Below, piece by piece: positions 10,294-18,271 of a DNA stretch of 64,000 bases. Each line of letters opens with the position of its first letter. Position 1 is the first letter of the stretch. The notes under the pieces were generated by a model that was not told where the DNA came from, did no database searches, and saw nothing but the letters and a program-made list of their open reading frames with translations. The stretch comes from an uncultured Cohaesibacter sp. GTDB lineage: Bacteria; Pseudomonadota; Alphaproteobacteria; Rhizobiales; Cohaesibacteraceae. Made by a program: the position numbers and the translations under genes. The DNA lies in contig NZ_OY782764.1 of NCBI RefSeq assembly GCF_963678225.1, forward strand, positions 829,001 to 893,000. The letters are read 5' to 3'.

Positions 10294-10698
10294 TCACATC
10301 ACAGCATAACCGATGATCCAGATAACGACCGTCAACAGGAAGCCGCCCAGGATGGTTGCGCGATAAAGGAATTCAATCTGGGGCTTCTCGATCATCACAG
10401 GAATATCCCACAGGAAGTGACGGATACCACCAAGCATGTGATGCATGAGTGACCAGGTAAAGCAGAACAACACAAAGCGCCCCAGAATGGAGCCCCAGAG
10501 GGTCTGCGCGGTTTCAAAAGCTTCAGGCCCGATTGCCAGAGCAATCAGCCAGTACGCCAAAAAGAATAAGCCGATGTAAGCACCAACCCCGGTTACACGA
10601 TGGCTAATGGAAGTCGCCATCGACAGGGTGATCTTGTAGGCAAAGTTTTGGACATGGGGAGATGTAGGGCGTTTACCCTTCAGGTCGACGTCTGTCAT
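10294..10698 (-). CDS. sdhC: Succinate dehydrogenase cytochrome b556 subunit
   Basis: The 134-residue membrane anchor begins with the family signature RPTSPHVQNF and the quinone-site stretch ATSISHRVTGVG. Three transmembrane helices follow, with the haem-ligand region WSLMHHMLGGIRHFLWD. It is the first gene of sdhCDAB. A perfect 15-bp palindrome sits 26 bases upstream of its start codon. Confidence 0.96.
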   Translation of the reverse strand: MTDVDLKGKRPTSPHVQNFAYKITLSMATSISHRVTGVGAYIGLFFLAYWLIALAIGPEAFETAQTLWGSILGRFVLFCFTWSLMHHMLGGIRHFLWDIPVMIEKPQIEFLYRATILGGFLLTVVIWIIGYAVM

Positions 10699-10723
10699 AT
10701 TTTCGGTCCTCGACAGCTGACAC

Positions 10724-10738
10724 TTACGTATTACGTAA
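10724..10738. promoter_or_regulatory. Perfect 15-bp palindrome upstream of sdhC (candidate operator)
   Basis: TTACGTA-T-TACGTAA is a perfect inverted repeat of 7-bp arms around one base, at the sdhC promoter or 5' leader. It shares the core TTACGT with the 14-bp motif at mdh. A binding role is inference; no regulator can be named. Confidence 0.45.
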
Positions 10739-11146
10739 AAATAACCAGGTTTTGGTCTGCATGTCTGTTGTCATAGCGAGATTTCTGGATCTGGTCAAAG
10801 CGACCAACCCGCTAATTCGATGAAATTTGTCCAAACTGCGCCTAACGGACAGCATCACATTTGAACAATAATGCCATTATCTCGATCAAGATTAAGATCA
10901 AGTAAGCAATATCTTAGCGGACGTGACGAAACTTAATTGCAATAATGGGGATGATATATGATATTTCGCAAATCCTCCCGACTTTTGGCTAACTAGCCAC
11001 AAGACATTTATAAAAAGACACACCAAGTGGCTTCTAACCGCAAACGCAAGACAGAATCCTAGTGCCTTTTCCTCCAATTGATTCCAGCTGGTCGGGGTCG
11101 AACAAACGGCCCCTCAACCAAACCGGTTCCCTTTCTTGTACCATGT
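10739..11146. other. Gene-free region upstream of the sdh operon
   Basis: About 400 bases, clearly A/T-rich in the middle (10850-11030), between sdhC and the 3' end of mch. No gene is supported. It must hold the sdh promoter. I did not recognise a known operator beyond the palindrome listed separately, and I saw no clear terminator for mch. Confidence 0.4.
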
Positions 11147-12196
11147 TCAGCGCGGAAGCACCAACCACAGATCCGTGTCCAGGATAACAGAAGGTTCATA
11201 GCCAGCCTCATTTTTCCCCGGATATGCACTGCATGGCGCGTCTTTGGTCGCATAGAGCCGGATTCGCAAGGCCCCGACATCATCGCGAGCGGGTAGCGCC
11301 GCCTTGTCAACAATCTCCGACCAGGCGAATACGGTTTCCCCGGCGAACAGGGGTGCGACATGTCGCCCTCCATTGATGGCAGCAATGTGGAAAGCATTGG
11401 ATAACCCGTTGAAAGACAAAGCGCGGGCAAGCGAGATGACATGCCCGCCATAAATGAGTCGGCGCCCGAATCGCCCCTTACCCTCCGTAAACTGGTTGAA
11501 ATGCACCTTGGCTGTATTCTGATAAAGACGGGTCGCCATCTGGTGCTCGGCTTCCTCGACCGTCATACCATCCACATGATCGATTCTTTCGCCCACCTCA
11601 TAGTCATCCCACTTGTAGGGAGAGCCGGAGAGGTCGGTGTCGAAGTCCTCAACATCGAGAATGGGCACCGCATCCCCCAGCGCATCAGGCGCCAGAGCGG
11701 CAGGGAGCGAGGGGACCGTGTCATGCCCGGTCGGCGTTGATGGGTCCTTCTTGCGCACCATCACCCAGCGAACATAATCCAGCACCGTGTCCCCGTGTTG
11801 ATTGACCCCGCAGGAGCGCACATAAACAACACCGGTCTTGCCATTGGAATTTTCCTTGAGACCAATCACCTCCGACGTTGCAGTCAGGCTATCGCCGGGA
11901 AAGACGGGCACAAGAAACCGACACCCGGCATAGCCAAGATTGGCCACGGCATTGAGCGAAATATCCGGTACGGTTTTGCCAAAGACAATATGAAAGACCA
12001 ACAGGTCATCCAGTGGGGCCCTTTCATAGCCGATGGAACGCGCAAAAGCATCCGAACTCTGCACCGCAAAACGGGATCCATAGAGCGCAGTGTAAAGCGA
12101 GACATCGCCCTCGGTCACAGTGCGCGGCGTTGCATGCCGGATAACTTGACCGACTGAAAAATCTTCAAAAAAGTTACCAGGATTGGTCTTGCTCAT
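11147..12196 (-). CDS. mch: Mesaconyl-C1-CoA hydratase-like double-hotdog (MaoC) protein
   Basis: This 349-residue protein has two MaoC-like hotdog modules (about 8-150 and 185-345). It resembles mesaconyl-C1-CoA hydratase (Mch, MeaC), which hydrates mesaconyl-CoA to beta-methylmalyl-CoA in the ethylmalonyl-CoA pathway. Visible signatures are FFEDFSVGQVIRHATPRTVTEGDVSLY, with tolerance for a known relative, and RLIYGGHVISLARALSFNGL in the second module. A CitE-family CoA ester lyase is encoded 2 kb away on the same strand, which fits the pathway. Other MaoC dehydratases are shorter, single-module proteins. The exact substrate is inferred from family. Confidence 0.85.
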   Translation of the reverse strand: MSKTNPGNFFEDFSVGQVIRHATPRTVTEGDVSLYTALYGSRFAVQSSDAFARSIGYERAPLDDLLVFHIVFGKTVPDISLNAVANLGYAGCRFLVPVFPGDSLTATSEVIGLKENSNGKTGVVYVRSCGVNQHGDTVLDYVRWVMVRKKDPSTPTGHDTVPSLPAALAPDALGDAVPILDVEDFDTDLSGSPYKWDDYEVGERIDHVDGMTVEEAEHQMATRLYQNTAKVHFNQFTEGKGRFGRRLIYGGHVISLARALSFNGLSNAFHIAAINGGRHVAPLFAGETVFAWSEIVDKAALPARDDVGALRIRLYATKDAPCSAYPGKNEAGYEPSVILDTDLWLVLPR

Positions 12197-12353
12197 CGTC
12201 CCCTCCCCTTACACACCACTCGAGCAGAGCGGCAGACTGTGCAGGCAATATATTGCACCGCAGCAAAGCTGTCATTTGGAGGAAAGGCGGATAAGCAAAA
12301 GGGATGCCGCCTTGGACATCCCTCATAGTACCACGCATCAAGAAACGAATAAT

Positions 12354-13148
12354 TCAGGCCGGCTTGGCAGGCGCATCACTGATGGATTTTTCCGAGCTGT
12401 CCGCCTGACCGTGCACCCAATAGCCAGCGGCTTTCATCCATTGCAGCGGATGGCCCTTCTCTTCAAGAAAGAAGGTCCGAATCGCCTTGGCAACGCGTGC
12501 TTCAGCGGCAATCCAGATATAAGTACCCTCGCCGCAAGAGACATCCTTGATGCTTTCAAGGAAAGGTGTCGAACTGGCAGCCTCTTTCTCAGAGCGATGA
12601 ATCCAGTGCATCGTGAGCTCGGCGTCAGTCTGAAAATCCTGCTCATCCTCAGAGCCGGGGATCGCCGCAAAAGCTACCACCTCTGTGTTCGGCCCCATTT
12701 CTTCCACCCAGCGCCCTAGTGCAGGCAAACCCGTTTCATCCGCGATCAGCACATAGCGCGCGATATCCCCCTTGAGGACGGCAGAGCCGCGCGGGCCACC
12801 GATCTGCAGATGGTCACCCGGTTTGACAGAAAGAGCCCACGCCGTCGCCGGTCCTGCATCATGCACAGCAAAATCGACCGTCAACGTCCGCGCCTCATTG
12901 TCATAGGCGCGCGGCGTATAATCCCGCATCACCATCATGCCGCTGGGGTCAGGCACAAACAGCTTCATGTGATCATCGGCTGCCAGACTGGTAAAATCCG
13001 CCAATTCGTCACCGATCAGCGTGACCCGGATCATCGATGGCGTCAGCCGCTCGACCGTCTTCACCTCCAGATCCCGCTTCTTCAGCTCATGGCGCACGCG
13101 TTCAAGCGTCGGGGCGAGGGTCGAGGCATTGGTGTTTTCTGAAGTCAT
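12354..13148 (-). CDS. Siderophore-interacting protein (FAD-binding ferric-siderophore reductase)
   Basis: This flavoprotein is of the ViuB/YqjH (SIP) family, which reduces ferric siderophores in the cytoplasm to release iron. The N-terminal FAD-binding barrel contains RDYTPRAYD. A linker GPATAWALSVKPGDHLQIGGPRGS follows, and a C-terminal NAD(P)H-binding domain ends near YWVHG. I chose the start at 13148 (264 residues); an upstream ATG at 13229 would add 27 residues of unlikely composition. Transcribed as a single gene. No siderophore transporter is nearby, so the substrate is unknown. Confidence 0.87.
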   Translation of the reverse strand: MTSENTNASTLAPTLERVRHELKKRDLEVKTVERLTPSMIRVTLIGDELADFTSLAADDHMKLFVPDPSGMMVMRDYTPRAYDNEARTLTVDFAVHDAGPATAWALSVKPGDHLQIGGPRGSAVLKGDIARYVLIADETGLPALGRWVEEMGPNTEVVAFAAIPGSEDEQDFQTDAELTMHWIHRSEKEAASSTPFLESIKDVSCGEGTYIWIAAEARVAKAIRTFFLEEKGHPLQWMKAAGYWVHGQADSSEKSISDAPAKPA

Positions 13149-13382
13149 GCTTTCATCACTCAATCTGTTTTTTAAAATATCTGAACCATATCGGAAGCAA
13201 ACGAGATAATTCAAGAGTTTCCAACTCAACTTTTATGCATCAATGCCAGAAAAGCCGCACCCTTTTCAACCCTGCCATTTCAATCCGTATGTGTATTTTC
13301 TACTATGCGGAGCGCCCAGTCGAATCAGACACGCGCGGAGCGAGGTGCAACCAACCAGACCCGAGCCATCAGAGACCCAGTC

Positions 13383-13919
13383 ATGCCCCACACCAACGCC
13401 TCTAAAGAATCAACCACACCAGACACCCACTCGACAGCGAAGGTAAGCCTGGCCCCTTTTGCCGAGGCCGATTTCCAGAGCTGGTTTGATCATTGCACCG
13501 AAGAATATGCCAAGGACAAGCAGAAGACCTTTGGCTGCACACTGGAGGCAGCCCGCACCTATGCCCAATCCAGCATGCAGAATGCCCTTGCCGATGGTTT
13601 GCAAACCAAAGACAACCATTTGTTCAAGGTGATTGATGAAAAAGGCGACAGGATCGGCGCAATCTGGATTGCGGTGCAAACCCAATTCAATCAGAAGAGC
13701 GCCTTCATTTACGACATCGAGATTGAGGGTAATGAGCGCGGCAAAGGATATGGGCGCGCTGCGATGCTGGCTCTGGAGGCGGAAGTTGCCAAAATGGGTC
13801 TCCCCTCTATCGGCTTGCATGTCTTTGCCTTCAACGAGCGGGCCTTTGCCCTTTATCAATCCCTCGGCTTTGAAGTCACCGATTACACGATGCGCAAAAA
13901 AATACAGCCTCAAAAATGA
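13383..13919 (+). CDS. GNAT family N-acetyltransferase
   Basis: The protein belongs to the GCN5-related acetyltransferase superfamily, which transfers acetyl from acetyl-CoA to an amine. The acetyl-CoA pyrophosphate loop is visible as NERGKGYGRAAML (matching R/Q-x-x-G-x-G/A), followed by the conserved FNERAFALYQSLGFEV. Substrate cannot be told. The start at 13383 is a choice; an in-frame ATG at 13305 has no ribosome site and would add an odd N-terminus. The stop codon lies inside a terminator hairpin shared with the gene on the other strand. Confidence 0.82.
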   Translation: MPHTNASKESTTPDTHSTAKVSLAPFAEADFQSWFDHCTEEYAKDKQKTFGCTLEAARTYAQSSMQNALADGLQTKDNHLFKVIDEKGDRIGAIWIAVQTQFNQKSAFIYDIEIEGNERGKGYGRAAMLALEAEVAKMGLPSIGLHVFAFNERAFALYQSLGFEVTDYTMRKKIQPQK

Positions 13920-13930
13920 GGCTGTTCAAT
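13896..13930. terminator. Bidirectional terminator overlapping a stop codon
   Basis: ACAGCCTCA-AAAA-TGAGGCTGT is a perfect 9-bp stem. The TGA of the acetyltransferase gene forms the start of the right arm. On the minus strand the stem is followed by ATTTTTTT, which would terminate the DUF1737 gene arriving from the other side. Confidence 0.8.
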
Positions 13931-13971
13931 TCACTCTTTGGTCAGATGAGCGCCGTTGAAACGCAATCTGA

Positions 13972-14190
13972 TTATAGCTCACCCAGAACCACGTCCCGGC
14001 TATACTCAAACGGCTCGACAAGCTTGGTCACCGCCTGCCCACATTTCATCACTCGTGCTTCGGCATCATAGGCATAACTGGGAGAGCCATGCAGCTCCCA
14101 CCCCTTGGAGAGAGCCTCGGTGACCCGGTGACAGAAGTTGGCGTCGTCGGCGCCTGTGAGAAACCGGTATACTCTTTGTTTTTCGTTCAT
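13972..14190 (-). CDS. DUF1737 domain-containing small protein
   Basis: This 72-residue protein matches DUF1737: RFLTGADDANFCHRVTEALSKGWELHGSP, given here only to show its hallmark GWELHGSP, then a C-terminal GQAVTKLV. The function of the family is unknown. It starts 2 bases after the stop of the CitE-like lyase and must be co-transcribed with it, which suggests a link to CoA-ester metabolism or a translational coupling. It ends at a bidirectional terminator. Confidence 0.82.
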   Translation of the reverse strand: MNEKQRVYRFLTGADDANFCHRVTEALSKGWELHGSPSYAYDAEARVMKCGQAVTKLVEPFEYSRDVVLGEL

Positions 14191-14192
14191 GA

Positions 14193-15080
14193 CTATTCCT
14201 CATCCCGAGCCGCAATGGCTTCGGCAATATCCACCAGACGACGGGCCATCTCTGCGTGCAGCCGTTCGACCATTTTACCATCAATCGTCATGACATTCTT
14301 TGACTGATTCTCCGGTGCATCGAAAGCCTCGATCACCTTGCGGCCCCAAGCCACCGCGTCAGCATCCGGTGAGAAGATGCGGTTGCAGTCGGCAATCTGT
14401 TTGGGATGGATCAGCGTCTTGCCATCCATGCCCATTTCCACACCCTGCTCGCACTCGGCAACGAACCCATCCAGATCGTTGAAATTGTTGAACACCCCAT
14501 CAATGATATCCAGATCAAAGCTTCTGGCGGCGGCCTGACAATTCATCAACCAGCTATAGACCGGCGCCCGTCCGGGCACCATCGCAACGCGGGTTTCCTT
14601 GACCAAGTCATTGGTTCCCAAGACAAAACAGCTCAAGCGGCGACCATGATACTCTTTTGTTGCTTCAGCAATTTCCAGCGCCCGCAACATCCCTTGCGGG
14701 GTCTCCATCATGGCCCAAATCTTGATATCCTGATCGGCGCCTGCATCATTCATCTTGCGCCCGACCATATAGACATCTTCTGCGCAATTGACCTTGGGAA
14801 CAAGAATGGCATCCGGCTTGGCTTCAATCGCAGCAGCCAGATCATCCGGCCCCCATTGGGTCTCAAGACCGTTGATGCGAATGACCACTTCACGGTGCCC
14901 GAAGCCCCCTTCCTTGACAGCTTCGGCAACCTGGGTCCGGGCCATTTCCTTCATGTCAATCGCAACGGCATCTTCCAGATCCAGAAGCAGCACATCCACA
15001 TCAAGGCTGCGGGCTTTTTCAAGAGCACGGGCATTGGATCCGGGCATGTAAAGAGCTGTTCGGCGCGGACTGAAAGACAT
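14193..15080 (-). CDS. CitE/HpcH-HpaI family CoA ester lyase (Mcl2/malyl-CoA thioesterase-like)
   Basis: This 295-residue TIM-barrel protein belongs to the CitE family. It has the signatures ALYMPGSNARALEKARSL, LLDLEDAVA (Mg ligand Glu), VIRINGL, AMMETPQGML, LGTNDL and GMDGKTLIHPKQI. Among alphaproteobacterial members it looks closer to Mcl2, a (3S)-malyl-CoA thioesterase, than to the longer L-malyl/beta-methylmalyl-CoA lyase Mcl1, because of GTNDL and the SPRRTALYMPGS start. Either way it belongs with mch (11147-12196) in the ethylmalonyl-CoA pathway. Lyase versus thioesterase cannot be decided by eye. Confidence 0.85.
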   Translation of the reverse strand: MSFSPRRTALYMPGSNARALEKARSLDVDVLLLDLEDAVAIDMKEMARTQVAEAVKEGGFGHREVVIRINGLETQWGPDDLAAAIEAKPDAILVPKVNCAEDVYMVGRKMNDAGADQDIKIWAMMETPQGMLRALEIAEATKEYHGRRLSCFVLGTNDLVKETRVAMVPGRAPVYSWLMNCQAAARSFDLDIIDGVFNNFNDLDGFVAECEQGVEMGMDGKTLIHPKQIADCNRIFSPDADAVAWGRKVIEAFDAPENQSKNVMTIDGKMVERLHAEMARRLVDIAEAIAARDEE

Positions 15081-15209
15081 TGAAATTTCTCCGATCTTTG
15101 AGGCAATATGCTGGCGCGCGACAACTTAAAACACAAAAGCGCGCCTAGCCATCCCCTTCCTTAGGCCAACCTCCCCTTAAGGAAGACAAGAAGAAAAGCG
15201 GAACAGCAA

Positions 15210-16376
15210 ATGAAACAGGCAGATCTCGTCATTATTGGTGGCGCAATCATGGGGGCTTCTGTGGCCTATTTCCTGAAAAAGGATCTCGGCTTCGAAGGCT
15301 CTGTCATTGTGGTCGAAAAGGACCCCACCTATGCCAACAGCTCAACCACACTTTCGGCGGCTTCGATTCGCCAGCAATTCTCGACTCCGGAAAATATTGC
15401 CCTGTCCAAATTCGGCCTCAAATTCTTTGACGAATTGAAAGACCGCTTCGGACCAGAGGCCGATATCGCCTATCATGAAGGTGGCTATCTACTGCTTGCC
15501 AGTGAAGAAGGCCTGCCTATTTTGGAAAACAACCACCGCATTCAGGTCGAAAATGGTGCGCCTATTGAATGGATGACTCCCGGCCAGATGGCGGACAAGT
15601 TCCCATGGCTTAATGTCGATGATCTCGCCGCCGGTACATACGGCGCCAAAGGCGAAGGTTGGTTCGACGCCCACATGTTCCTTGATCTGGTGCGCAAGGG
15701 CGCCATTGCTGCGGGAGCCGAATTCATCAAGGACGAAGTCGTCGCCATGGAAAAGAGCGGCGACAAGGTGACCGCGGTCAAACTCAAATCGGGCGAGACC
15801 ATTGCTTTCGGAGCAGCCGTCAATTGCGCCGGCGCGGCGGCCGGTCATGTCTCCTCCATGCTGGATATTGCCCTGCCGGTCGAGCCGCGCAAACGCACCG
15901 TTTTCGTCATCGACAACAAGAAGCCACATCCGAATATGCCTCTCATCGCAGACACTTCAGGCGTCTATATCCGCCCGGAAGGCGAATTCTACATCTCAGG
16001 TCTGCCACCCATTGATGATCCCGCCGCCGACATTGACGATCATGATCCTCATTATGATCTGTTTGAAGATGTGGTGTGGCCCGCGCTTTATAATCGCATG
16101 CCCGGCTTTGATGCCATCAAGATGGTCAATGCATGGGCCGGTCACTATGAATATTGCACGCTGGATCAGAATGCTTTCATCGGCGCTCATCCAGAGCTGA
16201 CCAACTTCTATTTCAATGCAGGTTATTCCGGCCACGGCCTCCAGCATGCACCCGCTGCGGGGCTTGCCATTGGAGAACTGTTCCTCTATGGCGAATATCG
16301 CACATTCGATCTTGCGATATTCGGATATGAGCGGATTGCCAACAACAAGCCAGTCCGTGAATTCAACATCATCTGA
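15210..16376 (+). CDS. FAD-dependent oxidoreductase (DAO family)
   Basis: This 388-residue flavoprotein has the DAO (D-amino-acid oxidase / glycine-sarcosine oxidase) fold. The N-terminal dinucleotide motif is VIIGGAIMGASVAYFL (residues 7-22). The FAD/substrate core includes SSTTLSAASIRQQFS, and the C-terminal motif is YSGHGLQHAPAAGLAIGEL. It resembles FOXRED1-like and sarcosine-oxidase-like proteins, so the substrate is probably a small secondary or primary amine; which one is unknown. It is divergent from the CitE-like gene, with 129 bases between. A second copy of its 3' end (the last 18 codons) survives at 17081-17137. Confidence 0.88.
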   Translation: MKQADLVIIGGAIMGASVAYFLKKDLGFEGSVIVVEKDPTYANSSTTLSAASIRQQFSTPENIALSKFGLKFFDELKDRFGPEADIAYHEGGYLLLASEEGLPILENNHRIQVENGAPIEWMTPGQMADKFPWLNVDDLAAGTYGAKGEGWFDAHMFLDLVRKGAIAAGAEFIKDEVVAMEKSGDKVTAVKLKSGETIAFGAAVNCAGAAAGHVSSMLDIALPVEPRKRTVFVIDNKKPHPNMPLIADTSGVYIRPEGEFYISGLPPIDDPAADIDDHDPHYDLFEDVVWPALYNRMPGFDAIKMVNAWAGHYEYCTLDQNAFIGAHPELTNFYFNAGYSGHGLQHAPAAGLAIGELFLYGEYRTFDLAIFGYERIANNKPVREFNII

Positions 16377-16400
16377 TCGGCATCATCGGCAACCATACTC

Positions 16401-16436
16401 AAAAAGGTGCGGCAAAACCCGCACCTTTTCTTTTTC
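16401..16436 (+). terminator. Rho-independent terminator of the FAD oxidoreductase
   Basis: AAAAGGTGCGG pairs with CCGCACCTTTT around a short loop, followed by CTTTTT. It starts 25 bases after the stop codon. Confidence 0.9.
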
Positions 16437-16570
16437 AATATCCCTTTCAGAACAATGATTTGCAGATTTTACCAATTGCAACAATCAGACATAGTGGAAA
16501 AATTCCAAAGCAGCCTGAAATAGTCAGCTAGCCAATATCATTCGCGCCACAGATATCCGAGACTTCGACC

Positions 16571-17017
16571 ATGCCCACCCCAATTGATCAATATACCCAA
16601 GACCAGATCCGCGCGGCACGAGAGACCGGCAAGCTCACCCACAAGAACCCGGCTGTGGTCGCTGCTGCACAGAATAGCGGCATCCCCATGGAACTTGATA
16701 CGTCATGGGGAAAGACAGAAGAAAAGCACGAAGCGGGCGCATTTGAAGGAGCATCCAATGCGATCGACCAGGCGTGGCGCAAAATACCGCTCTGGTTCTA
16801 TCTGGTACCCGCCATTCTATTCGGCGCTTTTCTGGCAATCAAATGGCCAGGACCTAACGACGGAACAAATGAAAGGCTGCTCGCCGCAGCCATCGGCTTT
16901 GTGGGCGGCGGGCTGCTCATCCCGGTTCTGCGCCTTATCACCAACACTGTTATCATCCTGGCCATCATCGCGGCGGTCATGTTCGCAGTCTATTTCGTCT
17001 ATCGGGGAAGCATGTAA
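16571..17017 (+). CDS. Small membrane protein of unknown function
   Basis: I do not recognise a family for this 148-residue protein. The N-terminal 70 residues are soluble and polar (IDQYTQDQIRAARETGK near the start). Three hydrophobic segments follow at about 73-90, 104-120 and 123-144, and a short cytoplasmic or periplasmic tail ends in YRGSM. It sits between the FAD oxidoreductase and the decayed second copy of that gene's 3' end, so it could have arrived in, or between, a tandem duplication. Confidence 0.6.
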   Translation: MPTPIDQYTQDQIRAARETGKLTHKNPAVVAAAQNSGIPMELDTSWGKTEEKHEAGAFEGASNAIDQAWRKIPLWFYLVPAILFGAFLAIKWPGPNDGTNERLLAAAIGFVGGGLLIPVLRLITNTVIILAIIAAVMFAVYFVYRGSM

Positions 17018-17074
17018 TCCACCATCATCGAGCATGGTATCCGGCTCTGTATCGATTAGCGCTCGATTTCGGCA

Positions 17075-17137
17075 CCCGTTTTCGGCTATGAAAAGATCGC
17101 GAATAACATACCCGTCAGAGAGTTCAACATCATCTGA
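17075..17137 (+). pseudogene. Decayed 3' end of a second FAD-oxidoreductase gene
   Basis: Reading from 17081, the sequence encodes FGYEKIANNIPVREFNII and then TGA. The intact gene ends FGYERIANNKPVREFNII and TGA at 16323-16376. Sixteen of the 18 residues match, while many codons differ at third positions, so this is an old coding duplicate, not a recent DNA copy. Upstream of about 17075 the alignment fades and an in-frame stop appears. The rest of the copy has been lost. pdxY begins 25 bases downstream. Confidence 0.8.
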
Positions 17138-17161
17138 CGCAAACGACAAAGAGATGATCGC

Positions 17162-18130
17162 ATGACCGACCTGATGGCCCAAACCGGCAATCCCAATGCG
17201 CGCGACGCCCCGTTTGTGGCAAAACCGATCATCGTCATTTCATCTCATGTCATGGCTGGCGCTGTGGGCAACCGCGCCGCTGCCTTCACGCTGGAGCGTC
17301 TGGGATTCCCGGTCTGGGAAGTCCCGACGGTCATTCTTCCCTGGCATCCGGGCCACGGCCCGGGCACGGTTCAGAAGATTGATCCGGATTTGTTTGCCAA
17401 AAGCCTCGAAGATCTGTCCCGCCATCCCGATTTTGCCTCGGTCAGCGCCATTTACTCTGGATATCTCGGCTCTCTGGAGCAGGTAGCGGCCATTGCCACG
17501 CTTGTTGACAAATTCAAACAAGCCAATCCGGAAGGCCTCTATTTCTGCGATCCCGTGGTCGGCGACAAGGGAGGCCTCTATATGGCCGAGCCGATCGCCG
17601 TTGCCATCCGCGATGCGCTGATCCCGCGTGCGGACATCATTTCGCCCAACCGCTTCGAGCTTAACTGGCTCACCGGCTCTGCTGAAGAAAACAATATCGG
17701 CCTCATCGAACAGGCCAAAAAGCTGGGACGCAAGACCACACTGATCACCAGCGCCTTTGCCCTGATGCGTAACTCCATCGCCAACCTGCTCATTCAAAAA
17801 GGCACCGCCGATAAAAAACCGTTGCCGATCATGTGCGAACATCCCGCCATTCCCAATCCGCAGAATGGCACAGGCGACATGATGGCCTCCCTGTTTCTGG
17901 GCCACAAACTGGCTGGCGCGTCCGATGAAATGGCGCTCAAGAAAGCCTCAAGCGGCGTCTTGGAAGTTGTCACCCGTTCGGCCAATCTGGGCTACAGGGA
18001 TTTGGAAGTTGCCCGTTTTGCCGACCGCTTCCACTCTCCCATGGCGATGGTCAACATGCGCCAGATCGGAGCAGGTCCCAAACTGACGCGGGTCAGACGC
18101 GCGCCCAAAAAGCCGCAGCCGCTGGACTGA
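17162..18130 (+). CDS. pdxY: Pyridoxal kinase
   Basis: Pyridoxal kinase phosphorylates pyridoxal (and possibly other B6 vitamers) in the vitamin B6 salvage pathway. This 322-residue ribokinase-fold protein has the PdxY-type features SSHVMAGAVGNRAAAFTLERLG (first part only as a guide), a conserved GYLGS, YFCDPVVGD, SPNRFELNWLTG, and the anion-hole loop NGTGDMMASLFLG. The ATP-site aspartate is D in GTGD. The N-terminal extension of about 20 residues may be partly untranslated. It follows the remnant of an FAD oxidoreductase gene. Family assignment is firm. Confidence 0.92.
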   Translation: MTDLMAQTGNPNARDAPFVAKPIIVISSHVMAGAVGNRAAAFTLERLGFPVWEVPTVILPWHPGHGPGTVQKIDPDLFAKSLEDLSRHPDFASVSAIYSGYLGSLEQVAAIATLVDKFKQANPEGLYFCDPVVGDKGGLYMAEPIAVAIRDALIPRADIISPNRFELNWLTGSAEENNIGLIEQAKKLGRKTTLITSAFALMRNSIANLLIQKGTADKKPLPIMCEHPAIPNPQNGTGDMMASLFLGHKLAGASDEMALKKASSGVLEVVTRSANLGYRDLEVARFADRFHSPMAMVNMRQIGAGPKLTRVRRAPKKPQPLD

Positions 18131-18271
18131 TGCGCGCTTTTCCCCTTGTTTTCCGCATAGCCGCTTTGACAGATCAAAAAAATCGCGCAGACTTGCGCAA
18201 CAACTCTTGATTTTTTATGCGCCCAGCGCGAGATGTCATACGGAAAAACCAGTATGCGATGAAAAGAGGAT

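Noticed and set aside
13305-13382. Imperfect tandem repeat in the DNA before the acetyltransferase (CAATCAGAC / CAACCAGAC / CCATCAGAG units)
   Set aside because: Only three loosely similar units, too few and too diverged to claim a repeat or a domain. It does weaken the case for the upstream start of that gene.
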